Part shown: positions 26,831 to 35,310 of the stretch, one piece after another | Numbering within the stretch: the first letter of the stretch is position 1 | How the letters are laid out: each line of letters begins with the position of its first letter | DNA from: an uncultured Clostridia bacterium | GTDB taxonomy: Bacteria; Bacillota; Clostridia; Christensenellales; Pumilibacteraceae | Length of the DNA: 64,000 bases | Direction of reading: 5' to 3' | Assembly: GCA_947066105.1 (NCBI GenBank) | Contig: CAMSYM010000001.1 | Span: 310,001 to 374,000, forward strand | Made by a program: the position numbers and the translations under genes | The notes under the pieces: generated by a model | Databases searched by the model: none | What the model was told of the DNA's origin: nothing | Seen by the model: the letters and a program-made list of their open reading frames with translations, nothing else

Positions 26831-28435
26831 ATGACCCTACTTTCAATAAGTACGGCGGGTATTTTGGCTATTGTTTTGCCTATAATCGGCGTGATCGTCG
26901 GAGCGGTTCTCGGTGCGTTGCTGTTTAAGCTGTATCAGAACAAAAAGCTCGGCGCCGCCAAGGCAACCGCAAACAAAATGGTCGAAGACGCCGTAAACGA
27001 AGTAAAAGAAATGCGCAAAGCCGCTGCTCGCGAAGCAAAAGACGAGCTCGACAAAGAGCGTAGCGAACAGGAGAAAGAGCTTCGCGAAAAGCAATCCAAC
27101 ATTTCCCGTGCGGAGCAACGGATATTGCAACGCGAAGAAACCTTGGACAAGAAAGAACAACAGCTCGATCGAAAATCGGACGATCTCGACAAAAAATCGG
27201 AAGAACTCGACTCTCAGCGCAAAACGCTCGCGCAAAAGCACGCGGAAGCGGACAAGCTCAAAACCGAGCTTGCCGGCGCGCAGAGCAAAATACTCGAAGA
27301 GATCCAGCATGTCGCCAATATGAGTAAGGACGAAGCCAAGGCACAGCTCATAGACGCTATTCGCGACGAAGCCAAGCACGACGCCGCCAAAATGGTGCGC
27401 GAGATCGATGCGGAAGCAAAGGAAGAAGCGGATAAGCGCGCGCAAAAGATCGTATCGCTCGCCGTTCAACGTTGCGCGGTAGATCACAGTGCGGAAATAA
27501 CCGTTTCGACGGTTGCATTGCCAAACGACGATATGAAAGGACGTATAATCGGACGCGAAGGGCGGAATATCCGCGCGCTCGAAACCGCAACGGGTTGCGA
27601 TCTGATTATAGACGATACACCCGAAGCTGTGGTATTGTCCTGCTTCGATCCCATTCGTCGCGAAGTGGCGCGTATCGCGCTCGAAAAGCTTATAAGCGAC
27701 GGACGTATCCATCCCGGCAGGATAGAAGACCTTGTCGAAAAAGCGCAAAAGGACGTGGACGCCAAGATCAAAGAGGCAGGCGAGAACGCAATGTACGAAA
27801 CAGGGGTTTTCGGATTGAATCCCGATCTCGCTCGCATACTCGGAAGATTGCGTTTCCGCACGAGCTACGGTCAAAACGTGTTGCGTCATTCCATCGAAAC
27901 ATCCAATCTTGCAGGTATCATTGCGGCAGAACTCGGCGCAAACGTACAGCTTTGCAAACGCGCGGGGCTATTGCACGATATAGGTAAAGCGCTCGATCAC
28001 GAGATAGACGGTACGCACGTATCTATCGGCGTCGACGTAGCCAAAAAGTACAAAGAGAGCAAAGAAGTGGTACACTGTATAGCGGCACACCACAACGACA
28101 TAGAGCCTGAAACGGTGGAAGCGATAATCGTTCAGTGTTCCGACGCCATATCGGGCGCACGCCCCGGCGCGCGTCGAGAATCGCTCGACAACTACGTCAA
28201 GCGCTTGGAAAAGCTCGAAGAAATCGCAAACAGCTACGAAGGCGTGGAAAAAGCGTTTGCCGTTCAAGCGGGACGCGAAGTGCGTATAATCGTCAAACCG
28301 GAAGTAGTGGACGACGTAAAAGCTATGTATATGTCCAAAGAGATCGCAAAGCAGATCGAACAGGACATGCAATATCCCGGACAGATCAAAGTAAACGTTA
28401 TACGCGAAACGCGCGCCGTCGAATACGCAAAGTAA
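26831..28435 (+). CDS. rny: ribonuclease Y
   Basis: The 534-residue membrane-anchored endoribonuclease starts mRNA decay in Gram-positives. It has an N-terminal membrane helix (about 8-35), a long coiled coil (about 40-190) rich in Lys, Glu and Gln, a KH domain ([15 protein letters not shown] near 235) and an HD domain ([12 protein letters not shown] near 378). Length and order match RNase Y. It is a single-gene transcript with its own promoter and terminator. Confidence 0.97.
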   Translation: MTLLSISTAGILAIVLPIIGVIVGAVLGALLFKLYQNKKLGAAKATANKMVEDAVNEVKEMRKAAAREAKDELDKERSEQEKELREKQSNISRAEQRILQREETLDKKEQQLDRKSDDLDKKSEELDSQRKTLAQKHAEADKLKTELAGAQSKILEEIQHVANMSKDEAKAQLIDAIRDEAKHDAAKMVREIDAEAKEEADKRAQKIVSLAVQRCAVDHSAEITVSTVALPNDDMKGRIIGREGRNIRALETATGCDLIIDDTPEAVVLSCFDPIRREVARIALEKLISDGRIHPGRIEDLVEKAQKDVDAKIKEAGENAMYETGVFGLNPDLARILGRLRFRTSYGQNVLRHSIETSNLAGIIAAELGANVQLCKRAGLLHDIGKALDHEIDGTHVSIGVDVAKKYKESKEVVHCIAAHHNDIEPETVEAIIVQCSDAISGARPGARRESLDNYVKRLEKLEEIANSYEGVEKAFAVQAGREVRIIVKPEVVDDVKAMYMSKEIAKQIEQDMQYPGQIKVNVIRETRAVEYAK

Positions 28436-28450
28436 ATAAGGACAGCATAT

Positions 28451-28480
28451 AAAAGCCATCGTTGATACGGTGGCTTTTTA
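28451..28480 (+). terminator. intrinsic terminator of rny
   Basis: An 11-bp stem AAAAGCCATCG / CGGTGGCTTTT (one G-U) with the loop TTGATA ends in TTTTTAA, 15 bp after the rny stop. Confidence 0.85.
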
Positions 28481-28504
28481 ACAATAAACGATAACGGAGT
28501 GCAA

Positions 28505-28897
28505 ATGGATAGTATAAACGGAAATGGAGCTACGCGCAAAATAGCGATAGAATATGCACAAACCAAGTATAGCACGTCGCCCGAATATTTATGGAACCGC
28601 TATCCGCTTTATGCGGTTTTTCGCAGATCGGACAATAAAAAATGGTATGCCGTGATTATGGATGTTCCACAATGTAAGCTTGGATTTGACGGGCATGACA
28701 AGATCGACATATTAGATGTCAAGTGTGATTCTGTTATGCGCGAGATGTTCAGATGCAAGCAAGGCTTTTTACCCGCATACCGCTTAAACAAAGAAAATTG
28801 GATAAGTGTGTTATTGGACGGATCGGTCGATATAGACACTGTTTTCGCCTTGATCGACGCAAGCTATGCTATCGCAGGTGCAAAAGGAAAGACGTGA
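28505..28897 (+). CDS. MmcQ/YjbR-family small protein
   Basis: The 130-residue protein matches the YjbR (CyaY-like fold) family: WNRYPLYAVFRRSDNKKWYAVIM, LDVKCDSVM, PAYRLNKENWISVLLDGSV and a C-terminal LIDASYAI helix. The ATG at 28505, 5 nt after a CGGAG site, is preferred over the GTG at 28499. The family is annotated as a DNA-binding or double wing motif, but its function is not established. It overlaps the next gene's upstream codons and is probably co-transcribed with the exonuclease. Confidence 0.88.
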   Translation: MDSINGNGATRKIAIEYAQTKYSTSPEYLWNRYPLYAVFRRSDNKKWYAVIMDVPQCKLGFDGHDKIDILDVKCDSVMREMFRCKQGFLPAYRLNKENWISVLLDGSVDIDTVFALIDASYAIAGAKGKT

Positions 28898-28899
28898 TA

Positions 28900-29454
28900 A
28901 TGCCCGAACGTACATACAAAGGAAAGAGCTTATACGAATTTCCGTCCGACTATACTGTTGTGGATATAGAAACAAACGGACTTATCGCGGGGACTTGCGA
29001 GATCATCGAAGTTTCGGCTCTTAAAATTCGCGCCGAAAAATTGCAAGCGCATTTTACGAGTTTGATAAAACCCACATACCCTATAAATTGGTTTATAACG
29101 CGACTAACGGGAATAACAAACGATACCGTCAAGGATGCGCCGCAGGTGACGGACGTATTGCAAGCGTTTTACGATTTTGTCGGTAAGGACATTTTGATAG
29201 GTCACAATGTGCATTTCGACGTGAATTTTCTTTACGACAACCTGTTGTTGCATAACGGACTCGTGCTCGATAATTCGTTTATCGACACGTTACGGCTCGC
29301 TCGCAAAGCGTTGCCGTTATTGCCCGATCACAAGCAAGCCACAGTCGCCGCGCATTACGGTATACCTACGAACGGCGCGCACCGAGCGCTTAGAGATTGC
29401 GAGATTTGCAACGAATGTTATCTGCGTTTAAAATCCGAACTGTTAAAGCAATAA
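28900..29454 (+). CDS. DEDDh-family 3'-5' exonuclease (DnaQ/PolC-like)
   Basis: The 184-residue protein is a stand-alone exonuclease domain. Exo I is VVDIETNGL (about 20-28), Exo II is GHNVHFDVNFLYD (about 95-107), and Exo III is the HRALRDCEICNECY run (about 161-174), with the His and Asp of the DEDDh subclass. Such domains proofread DNA or trim nucleic acid ends; no polymerase is attached. The ORF-track start 28753 lies in the preceding gene; the ATG at 28900, 2 bp after that gene's stop, is chosen. A terminator with T8 follows. Confidence 0.9.
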   Translation: MPERTYKGKSLYEFPSDYTVVDIETNGLIAGTCEIIEVSALKIRAEKLQAHFTSLIKPTYPINWFITRLTGITNDTVKDAPQVTDVLQAFYDFVGKDILIGHNVHFDVNFLYDNLLLHNGLVLDNSFIDTLRLARKALPLLPDHKQATVAAHYGIPTNGAHRALRDCEICNECYLRLKSELLKQ

Positions 29455-29530
29455 ATTTTATCGAATAATACATATACGGTGCTTGCATACTGTTACGGCG
29501 ATTCGCGTAAATCACAGCTTTTGCGACAAA

Positions 29531-29558
29531 TACGGTCAAAATCGACCGTATTTTTTTT
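29531..29558 (+). terminator. intrinsic terminator after the exonuclease
   Basis: A perfect 7-bp stem TACGGTC / GACCGTA with loop AAAATC is followed by eight T. It lies 76 bp after the exonuclease stop and only 57 bp before spoIIAA. Confidence 0.92.
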
Positions 29559-29615
29559 GCTATCATAGTTACGGAGAAAACGGGCGCAAAGCATTTTGAC
29601 ACGGGAGCTTTAACT

Positions 29616-29924
29616 ATGAAGATCGAGCATTTCAGAAAATCGGATGAATTACACGTTAAGCTGTTGGGCGAGCTGGACGAACACACGAGCGGATACGTGC
29701 GCTTGTCGCTCGACTCTTTGATAGACGGCAACAACATAAAACGGTTGTTTATCGATATGTCCGAATTGGCGTTTATGGATTCGACGGGCGTGGGCGTTTT
29801 GATAGGTAGATACAAACGGCTCAAACCGCGCGGGGTGCTTATGTTCATACAGTCGCCGCGACCGACGGTCGACCGCGTTTTGGCGCTTTCGGGAATTTAC
29901 AATATTATGATCAAGGCAGGTTGA
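29616..29924 (+). CDS. spoIIAA: anti-sigma-F factor antagonist SpoIIAA
   Basis: The 102-residue STAS-domain protein has the phosphorylatable serine in FMDSTGVGVLIG (Ser56). SpoIIAB phosphorylates it; SpoIIE phosphatase reactivates it in the forespore so that it displaces sigma-F from SpoIIAB. A GGGAG site precedes the ATG. It is the first gene of the spoIIA operon, followed after 3 bp by spoIIAB. No clear sigma-H promoter was found in the 57 bp between the upstream terminator and this gene. Confidence 0.95.
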   Translation: MKIEHFRKSDELHVKLLGELDEHTSGYVRLSLDSLIDGNNIKRLFIDMSELAFMDSTGVGVLIGRYKRLKPRGVLMFIQSPRPTVDRVLALSGIYNIMIKAG

Positions 29925-29927
29925 TTT

Positions 29928-30377
29928 ATGAAAAACGAAATGACTGTTATTTTCGACGCGCTGTCGGAAAACGAAGCGTTTGCTCGCAACACCGTTGCGG
30001 CGTTTTGCGTTACGCTCGACCCGACCGTCGATCAAATAAACGACATCAAAACCGCGGTTTCGGAAGCCGTTACCAATTGCATAGTACACGCTTATCCCGA
30101 AAACGCCGAAAACAAAAAGATCACCGTCACAACGACAATCGGGGACAACACCGTACATATCGTCGTTTCGGATACGGGCATAGGCATCGACAATATCGAC
30201 GACGCCGTACAGCCGTTTTATACGACCAAGCCCGATCAAGAACGAAGCGGCATGGGCTTCACCGTTATGGAATCGTTTATGGATTCGTTAAAGGTGGAGC
30301 GTAACACACCGTCGGGAACGGTGGTTACCATGATCAAAACGATACGAGGTGCGGATTGGAAAGAGAAGAAACATTAA
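29928..30377 (+). CDS. spoIIAB: anti-sigma-F factor SpoIIAB (serine kinase)
   Basis: The 149-residue GHKL-fold kinase has an N box SEAVTNCIVHAY (about 44-55), a G1 box SDTGIGID (about 84-91) and a G2 box RSGMGFTVM (about 106-114). It binds and silences sigma-F before septation and phosphorylates SpoIIAA. The order spoIIAA-spoIIAB-sigF is the conserved operon, and sigF begins 22 bp before the spoIIAB stop. Confidence 0.96.
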   Translation: MKNEMTVIFDALSENEAFARNTVAAFCVTLDPTVDQINDIKTAVSEAVTNCIVHAYPENAENKKITVTTTIGDNTVHIVVSDTGIGIDNIDDAVQPFYTTKPDQERSGMGFTVMESFMDSLKVERNTPSGTVVTMIKTIRGADWKEKKH

Positions 30378-31075
30378 AGTTGATAGACCGCGCTCAGCAC
30401 GGCGACAGATCGGCGAGCGAACGACTATTGACCGATAATTCGCCGCTTATAAAGTCGGTGATCAGACGTTATAAAAACAAGGGCGTAGAGTACGACGATC
30501 TTTATCAACTCGGTTGCGTCGGGTTTATCAAGGCAATAAAAAACTTTTCGACGGCGTTCGACGTGCGGTTTTCCACTTATGCCGTACCTATGATCGCGGG
30601 CGAAGTAAAGCGTTTTTTACGCGATGACGGACCGATAAAGGTGTCGCGCGGCACAAAAGCCGCCGCCATCAAGATCGCGCGTTTTACGGAAGAATACAAG
30701 CACGAAAACGGCGAATCTCCGACGATAGAAGTTATTGCCGAAAAATTCGGGATCGAGCCGCAGGAAGCCGTATTCATCATGGATTCTGGTAGGTATCCCG
30801 TGTCTATCTACGACAGCAACGACGACAGCTCGCGCACTCTGCTCGATAAATTGCAAACAGCCGAAAACGAGGAAGAGAAGCTCGATAAAATGATGCTCAA
30901 AAAAATGCTCAACGATCTGCCCGCGCGCGATAAAAAGATCATTCTGCTACGTTATTTCGCCGACAAAACGCAATCCGAAGTCGCGCGTGTATTACATGTA
31001 TCGCAAGTGCAGATATCGAGATTGGAGAACAAAATTTTGGTGAAAATGCGCACCGAATACGCCGAAAACGGCTGA
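30356..31075 (+). CDS. sigF: forespore RNA polymerase sigma-F factor
   Basis: The 239-residue sigma-70 family factor has region 2 (YDDLYQLGCVGFIKAIKNF, FSTYAVPMIAGEVKRFLRDD), region 3 and region 4 (ARDKKIILLRYFADKTQSEVARVLHVSQVQISRLE). Sequence alone could also fit sigma-G, but the spoIIA operon context makes it sigma-F, the first forespore-specific sigma factor. The predicted start is TTG at 30356 inside the end of spoIIAB, 6 nt after a GAGG site. A terminator follows. Confidence 0.94.
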   Translation: MEREETLKLIDRAQHGDRSASERLLTDNSPLIKSVIRRYKNKGVEYDDLYQLGCVGFIKAIKNFSTAFDVRFSTYAVPMIAGEVKRFLRDDGPIKVSRGTKAAAIKIARFTEEYKHENGESPTIEVIAEKFGIEPQEAVFIMDSGRYPVSIYDSNDDSSRTLLDKLQTAENEEEKLDKMMLKKMLNDLPARDKKIILLRYFADKTQSEVARVLHVSQVQISRLENKILVKMRTEYAENG

Positions 31076-31098
31076 CTGTCGCAAATAAGTATAACGTC

Positions 31099-31134
31099 AA
31101 AATAAAAGGTACCGGTAAGCGCCTTTTATTTTTT
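31099..31134 (+). terminator. intrinsic terminator of the spoIIA operon
   Basis: AAAATAAAAGG and CCTTTTATTTT form an 11-bp stem, with T-rich sequence continuing (TTTTTTGCGTTTTTTTG). It lies 24 bp after the sigF stop. Confidence 0.75.
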
Positions 31135-31155
31135 GCGTTTTTTTGCGTGCGGATC

Positions 31156-31186
31156 TGAATATTATCGTATTTTCTTCGACAAATTA
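31156..31186 (+). promoter_or_regulatory. candidate sigma-F/sigma-G promoter of the spoVA operon
   Basis: TGAATA and CAAATTA are separated by 18 bp, close to forespore promoters (-35 GNATA-like, -10 CATNNTA with one mismatch). No vegetative promoter is seen between the sigF terminator and spoVAC. Forespore control is what is known for spoVA in Bacillus. Confidence 0.5.
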
Positions 31187-31191
31187 GATAT

Positions 31192-31290
31192 ATGAAAAAT
31201 TCGGATAACCACATTGGCGAAGGGCTTACCGTCGTTTCCGAGCGCGAACAATGGGCGCCGAAAAAAGGCAAGCCGATCGAAAAGTCGTAG
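31192..31290 (+). CDS. possible 32-residue peptide ahead of spoVAC
   Basis: A short frame, ATG at 31192 to TAG at 31288-31290, encodes a polar peptide containing the stretch EREQWAPKKGKP. It fills the space between the candidate forespore promoter and spoVAC. Its stop codon overlaps the TAGGAG ribosome binding site of spoVAC, which suggests translational coupling. Its ATG lies 5 nt after the -10, so the message would start at or next to it, without its own ribosome binding site. I do not recognise the peptide; it could also be untranslated leader. Confidence 0.4.
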   Translation: MKNSDNHIGEGLTVVSEREQWAPKKGKPIEKS

Positions 31291-31298
31291 GAGATATC

Positions 31299-31772
31299 AT
31301 GTCGCAAAATACAAACGCCGTCAAAGCGCGCAACGAGCGGTACAACAAATACGTCGAAACCGTAACCCCCAAAACAAGCATACCGAAAGCGCTGTTCCAC
31401 AGCTTCGCGGTGGGCGGACTGACATGCGTAATAGGACAGGGCATAGGCGATATAGTAAAACTGATCTCGCCGACCATGCCTAACGATATGGTTTCCAACA
31501 TCACGTCGATGATATTGGTGACCGTAGCCATACTATTCACCGGCTTGGGCTTTTTCGACGTGATAGCGCGACAGGGCGGCGCAGGCTCGTTCCTGCCGAT
31601 AACGGGCTTCGCAAACGCTATGGCGAGCGCGTCTATGGAATTCAAGACCGAAGGTTTGATATTCGGAACGAGCGTAAAGCTGTTTTCGGTAGTGGGACCC
31701 GTCGTAGTGAACGGCATAGTTTGGTCTACCGTTGCGGGATTGATCAATTTGCTCATATTGGGGATGAAATAA
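31299..31772 (+). CDS. spoVAC: stage V sporulation protein AC
   Basis: The 157-residue membrane protein starts at MSQNTNAVKARN after a TAGGAG site; the ORF-track start 31251 is upstream of that. It shows about four to five hydrophobic segments and SpoVAC signatures such as SFAVGGLTCVIGQ and GSFLPITGFANAMASASMEFKTEG. SpoVAC forms part of the channel that moves Ca-dipicolinic acid into the forming spore and out on germination. It overlaps spoVAD by 1 nt (TAATG). Confidence 0.95.
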   Translation: MSQNTNAVKARNERYNKYVETVTPKTSIPKALFHSFAVGGLTCVIGQGIGDIVKLISPTMPNDMVSNITSMILVTVAILFTGLGFFDVIARQGGAGSFLPITGFANAMASASMEFKTEGLIFGTSVKLFSVVGPVVVNGIVWSTVAGLINLLILGMK

Positions 31773-32878
31773 TGTCGCTGTTTAAAAGATCGGAAAAAAA
31801 CGATTCGGCAGCCGTCGAACAGAGCAGTGCGGAATTTCCGTTGCGCACTCCGTCGGCGCGTCAACGCATAATGCGGTTTTTCAATACGCCGAGAATAGTC
31901 GGAAAAATGAGCGTAGTGGGCGAGAAAGAAAGCAAAGGTCCGATGGGAAAATATTTTTCCAAATGCGAAACCGACGATAAAATGGGCGAAAAAACATTCG
32001 AGCGCGCCGAGATACGCATGGTCGACACGGCAGTACGCGGCGCGATACGCGACGCTCGGCTCGGAATAGACGATATCGACGTTATGGTATCCGGCGACCT
32101 TCTAAATCAAATGACTACGTCGAGCTATGCCGTGCGCGATCTCGGCATTCCGCATATAGGCATTTACGGCGCATGCTCGACAATGACCGAAGGGCTTATG
32201 CTCGCGGCGTCGCTCGTAGACAGCGGATATTATAAAAACGTCGTTTGCGCGGCGTCGAGCCACTTTGCAACGGCGGAACGTCAATTCAGATATCCGCTCG
32301 AATACGGATGTCAGCGTCCGCCTTACGCGCAATGGACGGTCACTGGCGCGGGCGCGTCGGTAGTTTCGACCAATAACGCGCAGACCGAACGTTTCCCTAA
32401 AATAGTCGCAGCGATACCCGGATTGATTACCGATTACGGCGTAAACGATCTCAACAATATGGGCGCGGCAATGGCGCCCGCCGCGCTCGATACCATGTAT
32501 ACGATGCTGACGCAATCGGGCTTTACCGAAAACGATTTCGACATGATAGTTACGGGCGATCTCGGCAAGCTCGGTTCGGATATTTTGCGCGATCTCATGC
32601 GCGAACGCGGTATACGGCTCGGACAGAATTATATCGACTGCGGCAACATTATATACGACGTCGATCAAAAATGTTATCAAGGAGGGAGCGGTTGCGCGTG
32701 TTCGGCTACGATATTCAATTCGTACATCATGGACAAACTGACTTCCGGCGAGTTCAAGCGCATAGCGTATTTGGCAACGGGCGCGCTTATGAGTACGCAA
32801 AGCTGTTATCAAGGCGAAACTATACCGTGCATATCGCACGCCGTCATAGTCGAAAGTCCGTTCGGGGGAGAAAAATAA
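31772..32878 (+). CDS. spoVAD: stage V sporulation protein AD
   Basis: The 368-residue protein has a thiolase/KAS III-like fold with the Cys-containing GIYGACSTMTEGLMLAA segment near 132; SpoVAD binds dipicolinic acid rather than catalysing condensation. The body matches the family (VVCAASSHFATAERQFRYP, QGGSGCACSATIFNSYI). It has an N-terminal extension of about 35 residues (SLFKRSEKNDSAAVEQSS) before the usual PRIVGKMSVVGEKE region. It overlaps spoVAC and spoVAE by 1 nt each. Confidence 0.95.
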   Translation: MSLFKRSEKNDSAAVEQSSAEFPLRTPSARQRIMRFFNTPRIVGKMSVVGEKESKGPMGKYFSKCETDDKMGEKTFERAEIRMVDTAVRGAIRDARLGIDDIDVMVSGDLLNQMTTSSYAVRDLGIPHIGIYGACSTMTEGLMLAASLVDSGYYKNVVCAASSHFATAERQFRYPLEYGCQRPPYAQWTVTGAGASVVSTNNAQTERFPKIVAAIPGLITDYGVNDLNNMGAAMAPAALDTMYTMLTQSGFTENDFDMIVTGDLGKLGSDILRDLMRERGIRLGQNYIDCGNIIYDVDQKCYQGGSGCACSATIFNSYIMDKLTSGEFKRIAYLATGALMSTQSCYQGETIPCISHAVIVESPFGGEK

Positions 32879-33252
32879 TGGAAATACTGCAAAACATAGC
32901 TACTTACGCCATAGTATTCGCAACCGGCGGCGCGCTGTGCGCGATAGCCGAGCTGTTGGTCGTGCGCACGAAGCTCACGCCCGCGCGCATTCTCGTCATA
33001 TTCTTGATAGCTGGGATAATATTGGAAAGCGTAGGCGTTTACGATTATATATTCAAGGTGTGTCAAGCGGGGATAAGCGTTCCTATCGTTGGCTTCGGCG
33101 CGGCGCTCGCCAAAGGATCTATCGAAATGGCGCGGTCGGTCGGTTTTTTGGGCGCGTTTGCGGGCGGACTCGTTCGCACGGCGTACGGCGTCGGCGCGGC
33201 TGTCGTGATGAGCTATATCGTCACGCTGGTATTCAATCCGCGCACAAAATAA
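32878..33252 (+). CDS. spoVAE: stage V sporulation protein AE (SpoVAEb type)
   Basis: The 124-residue hydrophobic protein has three to four membrane segments and matches the SpoVAC/SpoVAEb family, with FGAALAKGSIEMARSVGFLGAF mirroring the NAMASASMEFKTEG region of SpoVAC. A GGGGGAG site precedes its ATG, which overlaps the spoVAD stop. spoVAC-D-E is the minimal clostridial form of the operon; no spoVAA, AB or AF is nearby. Confidence 0.93.
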   Translation: MEILQNIATYAIVFATGGALCAIAELLVVRTKLTPARILVIFLIAGIILESVGVYDYIFKVCQAGISVPIVGFGAALAKGSIEMARSVGFLGAFAGGLVRTAYGVGAAVVMSYIVTLVFNPRTK

Positions 33253-33292
33253 TCGGGTAACTATTCGTCGTCACGCGCATATATATAGTGTT

Positions 33293-33970
33293 ATGAACGG
33301 GCGATGCAGAACAATAAAGCGCAAGCACAGCAAACGAAAGATATTGTTTGCCGTGCTTTTGTTTATAGGCGCGATCGCGGCGGGCGTTTGCATTTTTATC
33401 AAGATGAACGTCAATCCGATGATCGTAACCATCTCCAACGAACGCATACGCGCAATGACGACGGAAGCTGTGAGCGCCGCCGTCGTAGACGTGATGAGCG
33501 AGAATTCGGATCTGGAATTTTTCCAAGTGGAGCGCGACGGTAATAAGAATATAACGAGCGTCGATATGAACGTCGACGCCATCAATGCGCTCGCGCAAAA
33601 AATTACGGTCAAAGCGCAAAGCAATATCAACGCCGTAGGTAACGACGGTATAACAATACCCGTCGGCTCGCTGAGCGGGGTAACGCTGTTTACCGGTTTG
33701 GGACCGGATATCAAGATCAAAATATATCTCGTAGGCTCTACAAAAACGCAGATAACGTCCGAATTTACCGAGTCGGGCATAAATCAAACATTGCACAGGC
33801 TGTATTTCAACATATCGAGTTCGGTAGCGGTCGCCGTACCCGGACTTCCGTCCACCGTCAATACGAAAACGCAAGTGCTGATGAGCGAAATGATAATAAT
33901 AGGCGAAGTCCCGCCTACGTATTTGCAATCGACTTCTGTCGGCGATCTTCTCGACCTTGCCTCCAATTAA
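33293..33970 (+). CDS. yunB: sporulation protein YunB
   Basis: The 225-residue protein has one N-terminal membrane segment (about 16-38, ILFAVLLFIGAIAAGVCIF) and an outward-facing domain. Features match YunB: NPMIVTISNERIRAMTTEAVSAAV, the PVGSLSGVTLFTGLGPDIKIKI core, and MIIIGEVPPTYL at the end. In Bacillus YunB is a mother-cell sporulation protein of unknown mechanism. It lies 40 bp after spoVAE; no ribosome binding site is visible, and CATATAT sequences sit just before the ATG. Confidence 0.88.
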   Translation: MNGRCRTIKRKHSKRKILFAVLLFIGAIAAGVCIFIKMNVNPMIVTISNERIRAMTTEAVSAAVVDVMSENSDLEFFQVERDGNKNITSVDMNVDAINALAQKITVKAQSNINAVGNDGITIPVGSLSGVTLFTGLGPDIKIKIYLVGSTKTQITSEFTESGINQTLHRLYFNISSSVAVAVPGLPSTVNTKTQVLMSEMIIIGEVPPTYLQSTSVGDLLDLASN

Positions 33971-34003
33971 TCGCAAAATAACTGGAAAACAGCGTTAAAA
34001 CGA

Positions 34004-34032
34004 TTGCGTAACGACGCTAAACGTGTTACAAT
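34004..34032 (+). promoter_or_regulatory. sigma-A promoter of the Phe T-box operon
   Basis: TTGCGT and TACAAT are separated by 17 bp. The expected start, near 34039, is about 20 nt before stem I of the T-box. Confidence 0.75.
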
Positions 34033-34038
34033 ATGTTC

Positions 34039-34258
34039 GTAATACAAGATGCGTTTGAGTACGGCACAAGACAAAGCGCAAAAAAAACAGAGAACCGTCC
34101 GCGGCTGAAAGACGGTACGCGCTTCAAAATATTCACCGTACGAGCACCGTCGCCGAAAGCAATATTAAGCGACGGCGTATGCCGCGTTACGAGCATAAAG
34201 AGCCCAAATTCGGGTGGTACAGCGTTATTATACGCCCCGATACCTATCGGGGTTTTTT
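34039..34258 (+). promoter_or_regulatory. T-box riboswitch specific for tRNA-Phe, with terminator
   Basis: Stem I is built from GTACGG/CCGTAC (34059-34064, 34136-34141), GCGC/GCGC and ACCGTC/GACGGT, with a specifier loop whose 3' side opens with TTC (34123-34125), a Phe codon, followed by A. A further stem CCGTCGC/GCGACGG follows. The T-box is AAATTCGGGTGGTACAGCG (34206-34224), with bulge TGGT that would pair with the 3' end of a tRNA whose discriminator is A. The terminator is CCCCGATACC/TATCGGGG plus T6 (34235-34258), and TCGGG of the T-box can pair with CCCGA as antiterminator. Uncharged tRNA-Phe should allow read-through into pheS. Confidence 0.93.
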
Positions 34259-34280
34259 GTTTGAAATTTTCGGAGGAACC

Positions 34281-35300
34281 ATGAAACTTAACGAGATCCG
34301 CGAAGAAGCGCGAAAAAAACTCGCCGCAATGCACGCTCGGTCGGAACGCGACCTTGCCGCTTTAAAGACTTATCTTTTCGGTAAAGCGGGCGTTTTGACG
34401 GGGCTTATGAAGTCGCTCAAAGACTTACCGCAGGACGAACGTCCGCAAGCAGGCAAGGAGATAAACGACGTTCGCGTCGAACTTTCCGCCATGTGCGACG
34501 AAAAGGAAAAAGAGCTTCACAGGCTCGCGATCGAAGAGTCGCTCAACGCCGAGCAAATCGATTTGTCGATAGATAAGCCCTGTCACGCCGTCGGCGCGCG
34601 TCATCCGCTGAACACCGTCAAAAACAGACTCATCGACTATTTTATAGGTAACGGCTATATCGTATACGACAGTCCCGAGATAGAAACCGATTATTATAAT
34701 TTTCAAGCGTTGAACGTTCCGCCCGACCATCCCGCGCGCGACATGCAAGACACGTTTTTCATCAACGACGGTATTTTGTTGCGCACCCAAACTTCCGCGG
34801 GGCAGATCCGTCTTATGGAAAAGTTTAAGCCGCCCATAAAAATGATTTGTCCCGGACGCGTTTTCCGCAACGACGACGACTCCACGCATTCGCCCGTATT
34901 CCATCAAATGGAAGGGCTTGTGGTCGATAAAAACGTCACGCTGTGCGATCTTAAAGGCACGCTGGAAAACTTCGCAAAGTTCATTTTCGGCGAGCAAACG
35001 ACCATACGCTTCCGTCCGAGCTATTTCCCGTTTACCGAGCCGAGCGTCGAAGTGGACGTATCTTGTTTCAACTGCCACGGCGACGGTTGCAGAGTATGCA
35101 AAAATACCGGCTGGATAGAAATTCTCGGCGCGGGCATGGTCAACCGTAGAGTACTCGAAAACTGCGGGATCGATCCGAACGAGTATCAAGGTTTTGCATT
35201 CGGCATGGGGCTTGACCGCATAACGATGATAGAATGCGCTATCAACGATATCAAGCTGTTATGGGAAAATGACGTGCGCTTTTTGCGTCAATTCAAGTAA
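34281..35300 (+). CDS. pheS: phenylalanyl-tRNA synthetase alpha subunit
   Basis: The 339-residue class II synthetase subunit starts at the ATG after a GGAGG site, just past the T-box terminator; the ORF-track start at 34179 lies inside the riboswitch. It has an N-terminal coiled coil (about 1-85), motif 2 (GRVFRNDDDSTHSPVFHQME near 195) and motif 3 (GFAFGMGLDRITMI near 308). It carries the cysteine cluster CFNCHGDGCRVC near 260, found in many PheS. It works as an alpha2-beta2 tetramer with PheT. Confidence 0.97.
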   Translation: MKLNEIREEARKKLAAMHARSERDLAALKTYLFGKAGVLTGLMKSLKDLPQDERPQAGKEINDVRVELSAMCDEKEKELHRLAIEESLNAEQIDLSIDKPCHAVGARHPLNTVKNRLIDYFIGNGYIVYDSPEIETDYYNFQALNVPPDHPARDMQDTFFINDGILLRTQTSAGQIRLMEKFKPPIKMICPGRVFRNDDDSTHSPVFHQMEGLVVDKNVTLCDLKGTLENFAKFIFGEQTTIRFRPSYFPFTEPSVEVDVSCFNCHGDGCRVCKNTGWIEILGAGMVNRRVLENCGIDPNEYQGFAFGMGLDRITMIECAINDIKLLWENDVRFLRQFK

Positions 35301-35310
35301 GGAGAACGTT

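Noticed and set aside
33258-33284. Sigma-E promoter for yunB (ACTATT ... CATATAT)
   Set aside because: The spacer is about 12 bp, shorter than the usual sigma-E spacing, and the -35 match is weak; not supported enough to list.
34033-34284. 83-aa ORF between yunB and pheS
   Set aside because: It lies entirely inside the T-box leader and its terminator; the sequence is explained by RNA structure.
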